A stretch of DNA of 64,000 bases from Glandiceps talaboti (taxonomy: Eukaryota > Hemichordata > Enteropneusta > Spengelidae), in the NCBI RefSeq assembly GCF_964340395.1, contig NC_135557.1, positions 19,851,225 to 19,915,224 of the forward strand, written 5' to 3'. Shown here piece after piece: positions 35,080 to 47,260 of the stretch (positions are counted from its first letter, which is position 1; each line of letters starts with the position of its first letter). The notes beneath the pieces were generated by a model. The model did no database searches, was not told the origin of the DNA, and saw nothing but the letters and a program-made list of their open reading frames with translations. The position numbers and the translations under genes are program-made.

Positions 35080-36375
35080 CTAACCATTATTTGTCAGTTG
35101 TGGCCCTTGATCATGGGAAACTGTCGAAGAATGCAAGTCACGATTCCGTTTATAAGAAATCCCAGAGTTCGCTTCTGCCACGAGGTTGACAGTAATATCG
35201 TCGCTTGCATTTCCAGCAACTGTGTTCGAGTCTTCAATTATCAGTTTACCTTTCTTGTAATATGCTTTTTTTCCCTGTCTTCTCAGATTTCCAAGTGTGT
35301 TCTGTTGTCTTCTTGTTAGATCACTACCTATACCAATATTTCGTGTCTTTAATTGTTCTCTTGCTGCAAGAGCGGTAACTTTATCGTCACCATGGTGAAT
35401 TTTAACAATGATTGGCCGTGGTTTATTTCCCCGACGAACACCGACACGATGAGCCCTGACGATATCCCGTGCGACCCAAACTTTACCCGTTGCAGTTTCG
35501 TTGAGGATTGACACAACCTTGACTTTGCAATCATCGAATGTTTCATTGTCTTCTTCCCTGATACCATATAGTCTTACATTGTCTCTTCTTGAAAATGACT
35601 CTAACTGGTCAGTATCTTGTTCAATGGTATCTAAACGTACTATCACATCTGATACCTTGTCATCAATGGTATCTAAACGTACTATCACATCTGATACCTT
35701 GTCATCAATGGCATCTAAATCGAGCTTAATAACATGACTTTCTTCTTCCATTTCGTCGATTTCGTTTCTCATCGTGTGTGTTACCTGTTCAAGACCATGC
35801 AGCGTACTATTCAGAGTGTCACATGTCTTCTGTAGGCTTGTTTGCTTTTCACTCCAAGTCGCGATTTCATTACTCAGTTGTTGTTCAACGTTAACACTTA
35901 TGATTTGTTGCATTAAGTCGCTCTTTACGACTTCTATAGCTTTGGTTATATCGGATTCAGTTTGTGGCCCTGGGTTCAGTTCGACGTCGCCTGATAATAA
36001 CAGAAGTTTTGTCATAAATGGCCGGCCTGGTAACTGATGACATGACACCTGCGTATACATGCCATTGTTGCTTCGTACACACGAATCTGGAAAACTATCA
36101 CATTTCATACTCGAAACCATATCCTTCTCGGCTAGTAATAGCATTCCGTTACTTTTCAACCATATTTCCAATGATTCTAGTCCCACAAGTAATGAATACG
36201 TGGCAGTCACAGTATAAAGAGATACCAAAATGCATGATGTCAGCCGGTAACCAAGCTCATTTGCATGAGACCATTTTGAGTATGGGCTGTAGAAATGAAC
36301 TTGAATATCTCTACAGTTTTTTGGTGGAATGAAAGTTCCAATCCTAGTTCTCCAGGCTTGGACGCTGAATCCCAT
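35080..36375 (-). CDS. LINE ORF1 protein with a 2A-like peptide
   Basis: Intact 431-aa frame directly upstream of the ORF2 remnant. Residues 1-123 are Cys-containing with a hydrophobic stretch at about 43-66. Residues 124-137 read LLLLSGDVELNPGP, a canonical 2A ribosome-skipping motif (D-V-E-x-N-P-G-P); separation would fall between Gly136 and Pro137. About 145-255 is heptad-rich coiled coil with a perfect 14-residue tandem duplication (IDDKVSDVIVRLDT twice). About 260-370 resembles the RRM/C-terminal part of L1-like ORF1 proteins (RRDNVRLYGIREE, RAHRVGVRRG, IIVKIH). The expected product is two chains, an N-terminal leader and an RNA-binding ORF1p. 2A peptides are known in APE-type LINEs of several invertebrates. 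Confidence 0.85.
   Translation of the reverse strand: MGFSVQAWRTRIGTFIPPKNCRDIQVHFYSPYSKWSHANELGYRLTSCILVSLYTVTATYSLLVGLESLEIWLKSNGMLLLAEKDMVSSMKCDSFPDSCVRSNNGMYTQVSCHQLPGRPFMTKLLLLSGDVELNPGPQTESDITKAIEVVKSDLMQQIISVNVEQQLSNEIATWSEKQTSLQKTCDTLNSTLHGLEQVTHTMRNEIDEMEEESHVIKLDLDAIDDKVSDVIVRLDTIDDKVSDVIVRLDTIEQDTDQLESFSRRDNVRLYGIREEDNETFDDCKVKVVSILNETATGKVWVARDIVRAHRVGVRRGNKPRPIIVKIHHGDDKVTALAAREQLKTRNIGIGSDLTRRQQNTLGNLRRQGKKAYYKKGKLIIEDSNTVAGNASDDITVNLVAEANSGISYKRNRDLHSSTVSHDQGPQLTNNG
35965..36006 (-). other. 2A-like ribosome-skipping sequence
   Basis: Codons for LLLLSGDVELNPGP. All conserved positions of the 2A consensus are present, preceded by the usual Leu-rich helix. Confidence 0.85.
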
Positions 36376-39300
36376 GGTTAATAAAAGTAGCTGACGTACT
36401 TACAGTTGCTAACTTGACAGATTTGTCGAGAAATTACTGAAAAGTTGGAGAGCAGTATGAACTTGTATGTGGGCGAGCTGTGACCCATCACGTGACCAAT
36501 CACAGACAGACAGATTCATCGGTGTGTATTTATTTGCTTGGATTACATACAAGACTGTCAGTGTTTGGCTTAAAGGATAGAGTTGCCCTATTTTCAAAGT
36601 TTACATGTATATTTTTATTTTGAATGCAAATTTGTATATGCTGTTTGCAAAAGACTGTACAGTAGTCTAATTGTGTCTAGATCCATTAATTTTAAAAACA
36701 CTATGCACAAAATAATATTGGAAAGTATTCATGTAAATTTGTTAACAGGGTAGAAATATGGCTTTAAAAAATAATTCAGCACTGTTCAGCCAAAAAACAT
36801 AAAGTGAAACTGGAGAAGTAAAAAAAATCATGTCAAAATTTGACAGCCTTTTAACAAAAAGGGGTGCAAAACATGTACATACACACAAGTTCCTATATAA
36901 AAACAACTAACATTAATTACCCTGTGTTCAGCTTCAATATACACTCACGTAATGTTAAAGTCTGTGCAAATGAGTAAAATCTGGAGATTCCAAATATAAA
37001 CATGTTCATGCAATTACATTAGAGACAATGTATGTATGTATGTATGTATGTATGTATGCATGTATGCATGTATGTATGTATGTATGTATGTATGTATGTA
37101 TGTATGTACACATGTGTATGTGTGTGGCTATATATATGTTATAAAAATAAATGTGTGAGGGGGGGGCTTGAACATTTCTAACCATGTGGAGGGGGGTCTG
37201 AATTTTTTTGGGTTATAAAGGGGAGGGGGACTTGAAAAAAAAATCTAATTTTGTCATGATTCCTCCGACCCTCCCCCTGCCCATTATTTGTGAATGCAGC
37301 CTTACGAGACCACAAGCAAAATGTATGCGCTCCAATTGCAAAAGAATTCCCTACCCAATGATAAAATATTAGCAATCGATCGAATATCTACGCCCTTTCC
37401 ATTCCTCTGACGGTAGTATTCCCTGCTCAGATTACAAAAAGTGCCGAAATCGGACCTTTTCAAGTTCGAACTGCAATATTCAATTGACCCTCGTCAACAC
37501 CGCCACATTTGAAATCGCGAGCGATATGAATAGTTACCCAGAGACACTTGCGCTGACGTACGTAAGGAGCTGTGATTAGATTTACAGTAGAACTTGAAAA
37601 GTTCCTATTTTGATAGTTTTGGTCATCCGCTATAGGACTTTTGCCGTCAAAATGAGGTAAACCGACTAAATATTAGATGTATTGCTAATATTTGACCACT
37701 GGGCGATTCATTAGTTACCGACATTTTTAGTAAGTCCGTGTTTCACGGCTGGCTCTTTGCAGGACAGATGTAGGAGGGACAATTATCAGAATCGAGTCCC
37801 GGATTACTCCGTATGCAAGCAGGACTAGGGTACATAGTGGATGACACATTACAGTACAGTTACCATATTACGTTCCCACGTCAAAAAAACCCTCGCACTG
37901 TAAGACATGTTTAGCCATAGTTCTCTTCATCATGGTCAGATTTCTTACACAAACAGTCAGAGACGATACTTAATACACCACGGTATGGTATACGGGTAGG
38001 GCTTTATGGTGGAGGTGGGTTCATTACATAGTTGTAAAGACTGAAGGAAGACGAAACCGCTCCGTGTCACTGTGTGGATGGAAAATGAAATAAAGAAAAT
38101 ACACAGTTTTCAAGAGGGATAGTTATGCCACAAAACTTTCTGATATGAATTTGTGGGTCTACGTTCGCTAAGAGTTGGAAAGCTACATCAGCTGTTGCCA
38201 CAGACGATGAATCTGACTTTGGATTATGTGATTCAGAATTTAGTGAATCGTACAGTGAGGAAGGAGAGGACTGTGACCTCTTACAGATTGCAGATAATGT
38301 AGATTTATTGATTCATTCACCCATATTATCTACAATCTATGGATTTGTATTTCTATGGTGGAATGAATACATTCAGTCTCAGACCACTATAGTCTGTAGG
38401 AACAGATTATGCGAGAATGAATATTCATAGTCTCTGGGTTCATTATATAGTTACAAATGAAATTCTCTACTCACAGAGTTTACTTGGTTGTGAATCCAAA
38501 ATTTACTTCCAAGTTATTTTTTGACTCTGTGAGTGAAAATGTTATGAAATAATAGTGAACGATGAACAATACGTTGTACTCTCTTTTACTTTTATATCTA
38601 AAGATATGTTGTATCATATTAATGTTTAAAATCATTTAATCTGTAAATGGGGGGGGGGGGTAGCTACAGGTCGTGAACGTGAACTGCATTGAGTATGGAC
38701 CAGCAGTTTTCCTTAAGGACCAGCAGCATTTGCTACATGTCGGTCCTTATGACTAGTAGTCATTTTCCCTTAAGTTCACACACTGGTCATGCAAGAATGT
38801 ACTTTTTTATAGGAAGATCGCTTTGCAACGGTCTCCCATTATACCTCCATTATGCTGTAAACCTCAGACCAGTTTTAGTGGTCTGAGTGTAAACAAATTA
38901 TTGGTATTCCCTTATCAACAAAATTGGTATGATTTTAATCATGGGAGTTGATCCTTCCATGTTTCAATCGACCAAAATACATTCATTGGATGCAGTTATA
39001 CTGACATAATGTCGTGAGAAATTTGAACATACCAACAATTTATACATGACACAGTTTTTTGTGTTATTATCTCAGGCCCGCTTTACCAGTAAGATGTAGA
39101 ATTGTGTTTTAGCCAGTTTAGAAAGTTTAGCTATACGTTTTAGAAAGCTAGATTAGAAGTGTCTAAATCTAAATCTAAACTTTATAAGTTTAGAAAATTT
39201 AGCAACATGTTTAGAATGCGAAATTAAAAGTGTCTAAATCTACACTTTATAAACTATCCATCCTCTAATTTGATGAGCTAAAGATCGCTCTGAACTTTAA

Positions 39301-40560
39301 AAAACTTAATAAACTATCCATTAGTTAGACAGGCCATCCAATGAAAAAAAAGGTTTCCATTGATATATCCGCTAATTATCCAATATAAATATCGTTCTGA
39401 ACTCCATAATATATCCGCTATTTAGGTTATCTAATATCAATCATGCTATTGTTCCATACTCACATATGAACCATATAATTTTTTTGAACTTGCATTGCAT
39501 CATTCGTCAAACATTAAATAAAACTTGCCTAGGCACTTGACGCACTGCAAGGCGCTGCGACACATTCAGTATTTATATTTGTTATGTCCTTGAATCTTGG
39601 CAACTGCTTAGGATGTATCGACATGTGTCGTTGTTTTTCAATAGCATGCAAGTGGTCTTTGTGTGTTCCAATTCGCATGCACCTATATAACCGACATAAT
39701 GAAATCGACTGAAATTCCCACTACAAATTCCGAGTAAAAAGCAATTGCAAACACCTGTGACGGGGATTCATATGTATTTCCATGTAAGCAACGCTACGCC
39801 GCAAGGGCGGACTACGGACACAATTCTGACTGACAGACTGTACGACCGTAAAACCTGTTTACACATTGCATCTGTTCTTGCTGCCAACCCCTCAGACCAC
39901 TAAAAGAAAGTGTCATTTTCAAACATAGTACACTTGATTAGTTCATTGTTATTTTCAATACAATATTTGTGTTTGGACTCTGTTTCTCCTTCAGCTAGTC
40001 CACTGATTTGGCTTGCTTTCATTTTTTGTTCATCTCTTGGTCATTGTCTGCAGTGTGTCCAAGGCAACAACTTGATGCACGTTGAAGTTTACCACATCCA
40101 CAGTTATTGGTGAATTAGAATAGCGATGAAATTATTTGTCATCCTCGAGGCATATTTGCACACATTGCCCTCCTTGTCTTCTCCTTTGTGTAGTTTGACA
40201 TGTAATCATAATCTCGGGCCATGGCACAACGACGTTAGAACGATATTTAGATCGGTTAATTAGCGGATAGACCCTTTGGTTAACTTTTTTTCACTAGGGA
40301 CGGTCCATCTAAAAAGTTAATAAGTTTAGATCGGACCATTAGCTCATACATCCGTCTACACAGCGGATTATGGTGGTCTACAGGGGACACAGGAACAATG
40401 CATTTCTGGAATATACAATTGGTTTTTGATAGCAAAATATTTAATACAAGGATAAAACTTTTCTTTCATAGGACAAGACATTATTTCATTGGTTGAAAAT
40501 AGAAATATCAAAGTAAATAGTTAAAATTCCTATGACAACACTCTCTTTTTACAGAGCAGA
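36376..40560. other. Non-coding stretch between two LINEs
   Basis: No gene supported. It holds a (TGTA)n microsatellite (37029-37110), G tracts near 37158 and 38647, and a diverged duplicated block with TTTAGAAA and GTGTCTAAATCTA (39113-39245). The open frame at 38689 shows no domain. Confidence 0.4.
37029..37110. repeat. (TGTA)n microsatellite
   Basis: About 20 TGTA/TGCA units. Confidence 0.95.
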
Positions 40561-40567
40561 AATCAAA

Positions 40568-40568
40568 G

Positions 40569-40599
<31 letters not shown>

Positions 40600-40710
40600 C
40601 ATACATACATACAAAAATGTACATACACACACACACATACATACATACATACATGCATACATACATACATACATACATATACATACATATATACATACAT
40701 ACACACATAA
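40568..40710. repeat. (CATA)n microsatellite before the CR1/L2-like LINE
   Basis: CATA arrays with an ACAC interruption, ending about 50 bp before the LINE ORF1 frame opens. Confidence 0.95.
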
Positions 40711-40854
40711 CTGTGTGTGGACTATGAGACGTATATACAATGAATACAATGGGGTAGCGTGCACAAGGTCGATGTGCACCTCGCTCCAGCAAAAACCTCA
40801 AATTTTCCATTATCAACAAACGCTTTCTACAATTGCAACCATTTGAAAACAATT

Positions 40855-41712
40855 ATGAAGTGTCAGGATTGTGGTAACTCGAGAGCTAAGCTGTCCCAGG
40901 GCGACCTGCATCTCTGCAAGTCATGTAAACTTCATCGCTTTCCAACAGCAAGTTCAAGTGCAGTCAAGATGGCCGATGCTACTACTGACAATGACAGTCA
41001 CGTGCCTGAGAAATCACAACTTGACACTATACAGGCGACATTGCTTACGCTCACCGCTAAAGTCGACAAGCTTACTGCAATGGAAAACAACATACGTGAA
41101 CTCCAGAAGTCCATTACCTATGTGAGTAACTCTTTTGATGACTTCGCAAAGCAACTGCAAAGTCTACGAAATGAAAACAAAGATTTGAAAGACAAACTAG
41201 CTAACACAACAAAGGAAGTCAACGAACTACATCAATACACCAGAAGAAACACCTTAGAAATATCAGGTATACCTGAGGATGGAAATGAAGACACAGATAA
41301 TATCGTGGTTAAAGTAGCTGAGTTTGTCGGTGTCAATGTTTCGCCTGATGATATTGATATATCACATCGTCTTCCTCAAAGACCTAGCCGGCAAAGTAAT
41401 GGCCAGCGTAAACCAGCCACAATCATCGTCAAGTTCGTTCGTCGTTCCCTCCGAAATAAACTGTATTCATCAAGAAAACACCTTAAAGGCAAGACTACCC
41501 GTAACATTGGCGTCACAAGCAACAATCGTATTTACATTAACGAGAACTTAACACCAACTAATAAGCAACTCTTCTTCCAGGTAAATCAGCTACGCAACGA
41601 AAAACACTGGAAATTCATTTGGACGCACAATGGCAAAATCTACGTGCGGAAAAATGTCGGCGACCCAGCAATCATCGTAGCAACTGTAAGAGATCTCGAT
41701 CGTATCGTCTAA
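40855..41712 (+). CDS. CR1/L2-like LINE ORF1 protein
   Basis: 285 residues from the Met at 40855, chosen because a zinc-binding motif follows at once; the frame is open further upstream to 40759. Layout: a Cys pair arrangement (CQDCGN ... LCKSCK, residues about 3-26), a Ser/Thr-rich linker, a coiled coil (about 65-150: DTIQATLLTLTAKVDKL, then a heptad pattern with KDLKDKL), then an RRM-like RNA-binding part (RRNTLEISGIPEDG, DIDISHRLP, TIIVKFVRRSLRNKLYSSRK) and a basic C-terminus. ORF1 proteins coat LINE RNA and act as chaperones. ORF2 follows within about 200 bp. The frame appears intact. Confidence 0.82.
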   Translation: MKCQDCGNSRAKLSQGDLHLCKSCKLHRFPTASSSAVKMADATTDNDSHVPEKSQLDTIQATLLTLTAKVDKLTAMENNIRELQKSITYVSNSFDDFAKQLQSLRNENKDLKDKLANTTKEVNELHQYTRRNTLEISGIPEDGNEDTDNIVVKVAEFVGVNVSPDDIDISHRLPQRPSRQSNGQRKPATIIVKFVRRSLRNKLYSSRKHLKGKTTRNIGVTSNNRIYINENLTPTNKQLFFQVNQLRNEKHWKFIWTHNGKIYVRKNVGDPAIIVATVRDLDRIV

Positions 41713-41879
41713 CTAAATATACTAGTATTACATGTATTTCTTTATTGAATACAATATCATCAGACTTGTCTCATTGAAGATATTCAAAGTATTGGGTAAC
41801 TATTTTTCGATTACTTATTCTCTAAGTATGTCAGCCATTTCATGATGAACGAATAAGTCATAGTCAAATACAGCTGCAA

Positions 41880-44773
41880 GTCTTGCACAGTCAACCAGTT
41901 CAATTCTGATAGAAATCTTTTACACAGTTCATGTTCTTTCCTACATTGCAATGTCAGATCCCTTACAAAAAACTTCGATAGCTTTGTTAACTTTCTAAGC
42001 ATGTTAGATCAAAATTTTCTTTTTATAGCTCTAACGGAAACATGGTTACATCCCGATTCAAATTGCTGTCTTTATGATTTGCCTTCCTATACTTTCGTTA
42101 CTTGTAATCGTGAAGCCTCACAAGGTGGTGGAGTCGCTCTGTATTTTCACAACTCGTTGTCCTTCTCTCGCATTAACACATGTAAAATTAATCACTGCGA
42201 ATCCATCTTTGGGGAAACTATGATCAACAACAAAAAGATTGTTATAGGCGTTATCTACAGAAGACCCAACACACCTTTTAATGAATTCATTGACAGTTTA
42301 GAAGCATGCCTTGATCAGGTGTCAGTGAACGGGCGTGATTGTATTCTCCTTGGCGATATGAATATTGACACATCTTTAGATAGCCCACCCGTTACTCATT
42401 ACAATTCTCTCCTGAACACATACAATATGACACAATTAATTAACACCCCTACCAGAGTTACTAACACCTCACACACGGTAATAGATCACCTGGTGACAAA
42501 TATTACTGACCACTTTATTGAGTCCGGTACAATTGAAACAGACATTTCAGACCACTATCCAATTTTCGGCATTATTAAAAGTCTGCATCACGTTTTTGAA
42601 AACGTTACCAAAACACACACCTACGATTTCAGGAATTACAACAAAGAGGCCTTTTTAGCTGACCTAAGCAATGTATCCTGGCAACCAGTCCACATGTGCG
42701 AAGACCCGTCTGAAGCATACAATATTTTTAATGATTTATTTCATACTGTTATCAGAAGACATCTTCGAATAAAAACATTTACAAGAACACAAAAGTCAAT
42801 TAAAAGACCCTGGATCACATAGGGCTTATTTACATCCATACATACAAAACATAAACTTTTCTCGAAAATGAAAAATCACCCAAGGAATAACCAAATTAAA
42901 AATAAGTATACTAGGTACAGGAATACATTGACGAAGCTCCTTAGGTTGGCTAAGAAAAACTACTACACCAATAAAATTTCAAATGCCTCTGGCAACACCA
43001 ACAAAACTTGGCTTATTATTAAAGAGATGTTGAACAAAACACATACCAAATGTACTCCCGATAAATTAACTACAAACAACCCTGGAAACACATGATTAAC
43101 AGATACAAGAGATATTGCTCAAGAATTCAATAATTATTTCACTAGTATTGGGCCCAATCTTGCTCAAAAGATTACAAGCAACAAAGACTTTAGACAATAC
43201 CTGGACGGGAACTACCTCAACATTTTTTTCTTTCACCCCGTGTCTGAAGAAGACGTCCTGGGAGAAATATTCAAGCTTGATCCCCGCAAAGCTACCGGTC
43301 AGGACACAATTAATCCCCTCTTAGTTATACACGCTGCTCACATTATTGCATGCCCTCTCATACATATAATTAACTGTTCTCTCAACAATGGTATTTTTCC
43401 AAGTCTTCTTAAGATTGCCAAGGTAATACCTATTTATAAAAAAGGTTCGCCATGCGATGTTGGCAATTATCGCCCCATTTCAATTTTGCCCGTAATCAGT
43501 AAAGTGTTTGAATCTATTGTCAATCATCAACTTGTTAAATATCTTGAAAAATACAACATCCTCATCAAAACTCAGTTTGGTTTCAGGAAAAAACACAGTA
43601 CTAAGCTTGCCCTGGTTGACCTGATCACTGGTATTGCTAATAAGCTGGACAATGGTTATCTGACATGTGGTATTTTCATTGATTTGCGGAAAGCCTTTGA
43701 CACAATAGACCATAGTATTCTTCTTCAGAAACTGAGTCACTATGGTGTCAGAGGCTTGCCTTTACTTTGGTTTAAAAGTTATCTCTCCCAGCGTAAGCAG
43801 TGTGTCTGTATAAATAATGTTACCTCGCCATATAGCGAAATACAATGTGGAGTACCACAAGGCTCGATTTTAGGCCCCCTTCTCTTTCTGATTTACATCA
43901 ATGATATTGTGAACGCTACTGATGCATTTGAATTTCGATTATTTGCCGACGACACAAACTTGTTTCAATTTATCAAGAATCCCTCAAATATAATTCAGCT
44001 TGATCAACTCCATTTCGACTTCAGGAAAGTATGTGACTGGTGCGACACCAATAGGCTCACTATCAATGTAGAAAAAAACCAATTTCATGATTATTAAGAG
44101 TTCGCAAAGATTGGTGAAAACGGAGGGAAGTCTGGGCATCAATCGCTCACAAATTTCACAAGTAACGTCAACCAATTATCTTGGCGTGTGTTTAGATCAA
44201 AATATGCTTTGGACATCACACATTGAAAAAGTTAGGAAAGCAATTTCTCCAATTATTGGCATAATTTCCAAAATTCGCTATTACGTACCTAAATCTACTC
44301 TTCTTCTGCTGTATAACTCTATGATCTTGCCCCATATCTCATATTGTATAGAGATATGGGGCAATACATACAATACATTTCTCAAGCCTATCTTAAACCT
44401 TCAAAAGAAAGTTATTCGCTTTATAACTTTTTCAAATATTGATGCTCCCTCCTCCCCTCTTTTTCAGCAACTAGGAATTCTAAATGTCCACCAGCAATGC
44501 AAATTTAATACTTCTTTATTTATTTTTGATTTGAGGGCCGGTCACTTCCCGCAAACAGTTAACGACTACTTCAACACACCACCAAATACGTATCACACTC
44601 GGAATACAACGAGAGATAACTTTTACATTCCAAAAGTAAATCTTACTTTGACGCAACACAATTTTCAGTATGCAGCTGCAAAACATTGGAACTCCTTACC
44701 TGAAGAATTGAAAAAAATACAATCCAGGACTACTTTTAAATCTCAGTTAAAACAGTATTTGTTACAGTATTAA
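41880..44773 (+). pseudogene. CR1/L2-like LINE ORF2: endonuclease plus reverse transcriptase, broken
   Basis: Endonuclease at about 41950-42580 (ALTETWL, GVIYRRPN, LLGDMNID, SDHYPI), connector, then RT (FIDLRKAFDTID near 43680, CGVPQGSILGPLLFLIYIND near 43855, FADDTNLF near 43945) and a C-terminal region with SYCIEIWGN and AAKHWNSLPEELK to the stop at 44771. Three lesions are visible: an in-frame TAG at 42820, an in-frame TGA near 43093 and a frameshift near an A-run at about 44075-44085. Otherwise the sequence is well preserved, so inactivation is recent. RT motif B (GVPQGSILGPLLF) is typical of the CR1/L2/Jockey group. Confidence 0.87.
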
Positions 44774-44923
44774 TTCAGCTTTTTCTACCTTACATTGCAT
44801 TTAATGCCAGTTGTTATATATTTTTTGATGAACGCGTTTTGTTTGTTTTTTGTTTGTTTTTGTTTTAATTTCAAATTTGTTTTTGTTTTTGCTTTGATTA
44901 TTTTGTTTAATCAATTGTAGTAT

Positions 44924-44968
44924 GGGCCACAAACTTGACTAGTTTGTTTCAAACTATTTTTGTGGTCC
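44924..44968 (+). promoter_or_regulatory. 3' UTR stem-loop of the LINE
   Basis: GGGCCACAAA pairs with TTTGTGGTCC, with a second inner hairpin (AGTTTG ... CAAACT). L2/CR1-type elements use a 3' stem-loop for recognition by their RT; the A-rich end of the element is near 45110. Confidence 0.5.
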
Positions 44969-45114
44969 AGCCATAAACTCTGTATTCATCCATCAGTTTA
45001 TGTGTAATATTTATTCCACTGTCTTTTTTTTACTTTCTCTCTTGTTATATTGATATGATTTTGAGTTTGTGGCAAATAAAATACTAAAATATATGAAAAA
45101 AAAATATAACATTG

Positions 45115-45994
45115 TTTTTCCATTTGATGACTGATCGTTACGAGTTTGTATTGATTCATAACTAAATCGGTAAACTAGCCTGGTGTAGTATTGATTACAT
45201 TGAATACATGGGACAGGTAGAAATGCTGAAGTGCAACAATTTAAATTGCAGGGTATGATTGCACTTATATTGGTTGTGTTGGGGTTGACTATTCTCCAAC
45301 CGTACGTAGTTGTGGATTAGCCTAGTTGTGTACGGACATATGACATGTTTGATCAGATCAAACTAACACGTCTAAATAGTGATAATGCACAGATAGTGCG
45401 ACTCTAAGTGGCCCTGAATGAGAATAGTGTACTCATTGTTTGATCGCTGTGGTCTGCAACCATCATGGCCTGCTGAATCTGTACTGACGATCGCCTTCAC
45501 AACAAGAAGTCTTCCATGCCAAATGCTAACATTTTCCCTAGCTGGGGGAAATATATAAGATATCCAAAGCCATAGAACTGTCTGATGTTTCCTCAAAACC
45601 ACCACCCTGGAGCGGCTCAACAGAGGCCTACAGCGTCGTTCTTGGCCCCATTTCAAATGCTGTTTAACGTGAATATCATATCATATCGTGATGTTTCGAG
45701 TTAATCGTCATCAAGAATGATTGAGCTAGGCATAGGTATATGAAAAGATAGACTGTCTCTCAATTAACTAAAACAAACTTCTTGAAAGTTAGTCTTTGTC
45801 AACTCTCTTTCATCACTAGAAATGTCACTTTAGTCATTGCGGAATGGTACCGTTGTAGTATGCCCTTGGAACGATGCTAACGTATGCTTATTACAAATTA
45901 TTTTGTAGGACCTCTGTTGATACCCAGTTAACATCACTTTATTAGTATTTGGGGTATGTTTACAAACTTAGTAGATTTGTTTGTTTTGTTACAG
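45115..45994 (+). other. Sequence upstream of the gene B GT-like exon
   Basis: Should hold an upstream intron or promoter of gene B. A pyrimidine-rich acceptor (TTTGTTTTGTTACAG) ends it. No upstream coding exon was recognised; the - strand frame at 45372-45656 shows no domain. Confidence 0.4.
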
Positions 45995-47260
45995 AACTTA
46001 AAATGAAAAAATCGGTATTAATTCTCAATGAAAGGCTAGGACCTCCATTTGAAGGCGGTGTGCCTGCTGCTGCTTTTTTGCTTGCATCACTGTTGCAATC
46101 ATTCGATGTTAACATTTATTGCACTGCATTCACAGTTAGCGAAGAGGGAGAGAGAAAAGCTGAGCAATTTGATGTCAAACTTTTGTTTCCAAAAGGCCGG
46201 GGACGCTTTGAGCATCGTGAGGGAGTTACCAGTGACGCATTTATTTTGCACGATTATTATTTCCCTAAGTTAAAGAGTTTGCAAAATGTAAAATTGATAT
46301 TTGGGTTTGGAATGGTATCTTCCGATGGTGCTATCAGAATTAAAAATGACATCTTTCCCCAGGCCTCTTTCTACCTAATCAATGTATGGTCACTTGATGT
46401 TATCAAATCCAATATAATTGGATGTCAAAATATTGAAAAGCAAGATCGCCAGAAATCACTCTTAAAACATGAAAGTAATCAAGCAGAGGGTATTTTCTCG
46501 GTAGGTCCAAAAACTTTTCACTGCTTTGATGTGAGGTATGGTGATGGCAATCGACTAAAACATTCTCAAATTATTCCCCTTATCGAGCAAGAGTTGTGGA
46601 ATCCACCAACTCCCCGGGAACAGATATATGGCAAACGGGAAATTCAAATCATATCCGTTATGCAAGAATGCAACTTTGTTGAAGAGGTAGATCGCTTTGT
46701 AACACTCTGTAAATCAGTCAGTGCTGCAGCTAACGATCTTGCTGAAAATAATATTGGAGATCTAGCATGGAAAATCATGGGTGTGCCATCTGGTAGAGAG
46801 GATGATCTAATTTCATTACTAAATTCTCATCCAAAACTGAGCATCATGCCTGTCTCAAACATAACCTCTGAGGATCTATTAACAGAGCTTGGCTGCTCAC
46901 GACTTGCACTCATTCCTCCATCCATTCTTTCACTGCAATTTACTTTAATTGCCATGGCAACTGAAACACCAGTCCTTTTCAATTGGGGGTCTGACAGTCA
47001 TTGTCTCATAAAGGAGAAGGACAATATCGATACATTTCTGAATCAGGAGTACATGGCAACAGTTATGTCAGAAGAAGATACCCTGATTAAAGCAATCAAA
47101 GATATCCTGTGCAAACCTAGAGTCTACAGAGCTAAAGCACTGGAATTAAAACAGTCTCTTCCTGCACTTCTGCAAGATAATCCTCACAACAGGAAGTTCG
47201 TTGAGGATATAAAGAGACATCTGGACCAGACAAAGAAGTTTGAATACGAGTCAGTTACAG
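45995..47260 (+). CDS. Gene B exon: GT-B / glycosyltransferase-4-like domain
   Basis: 1,266-bp exon, phase 1 at both ends (acceptor GTTACAG, donor GTATTA at 47261); 422 codons. If translation starts here the likely Met is at 46003, but the phase 1 acceptor allows upstream coding exons. The N-terminal half (SVLILNERLGPPFEGGVPAA onward) has the beta-strand plus Gly-rich loop of a GT-B Rossmann fold, and AEGIFSVGPKTFHCF recalls the domain linker of GT4-type proteins fused to invertebrate immune receptors. The C-terminal half ends with a strand-helix pattern (LIAMATETPVLF) at the place where GT4 enzymes carry E-x7-E, but neither Glu is visible. It may therefore be a binding or pseudo-enzyme module. 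It splices in frame to 48565 or 48110. Family call moderate. Confidence 0.65.

Noticed and set aside
35080-36375. Host receptor gene with signal-type 2A
   Set aside because: The frame lies directly upstream of LINE ORF2 and has ORF1 coiled-coil and RRM-like parts, so it is the LINE's own ORF1.
45372-45656. 94-codon - strand frame upstream of gene B
   Set aside because: No domain, no splice or coding context; probably chance.
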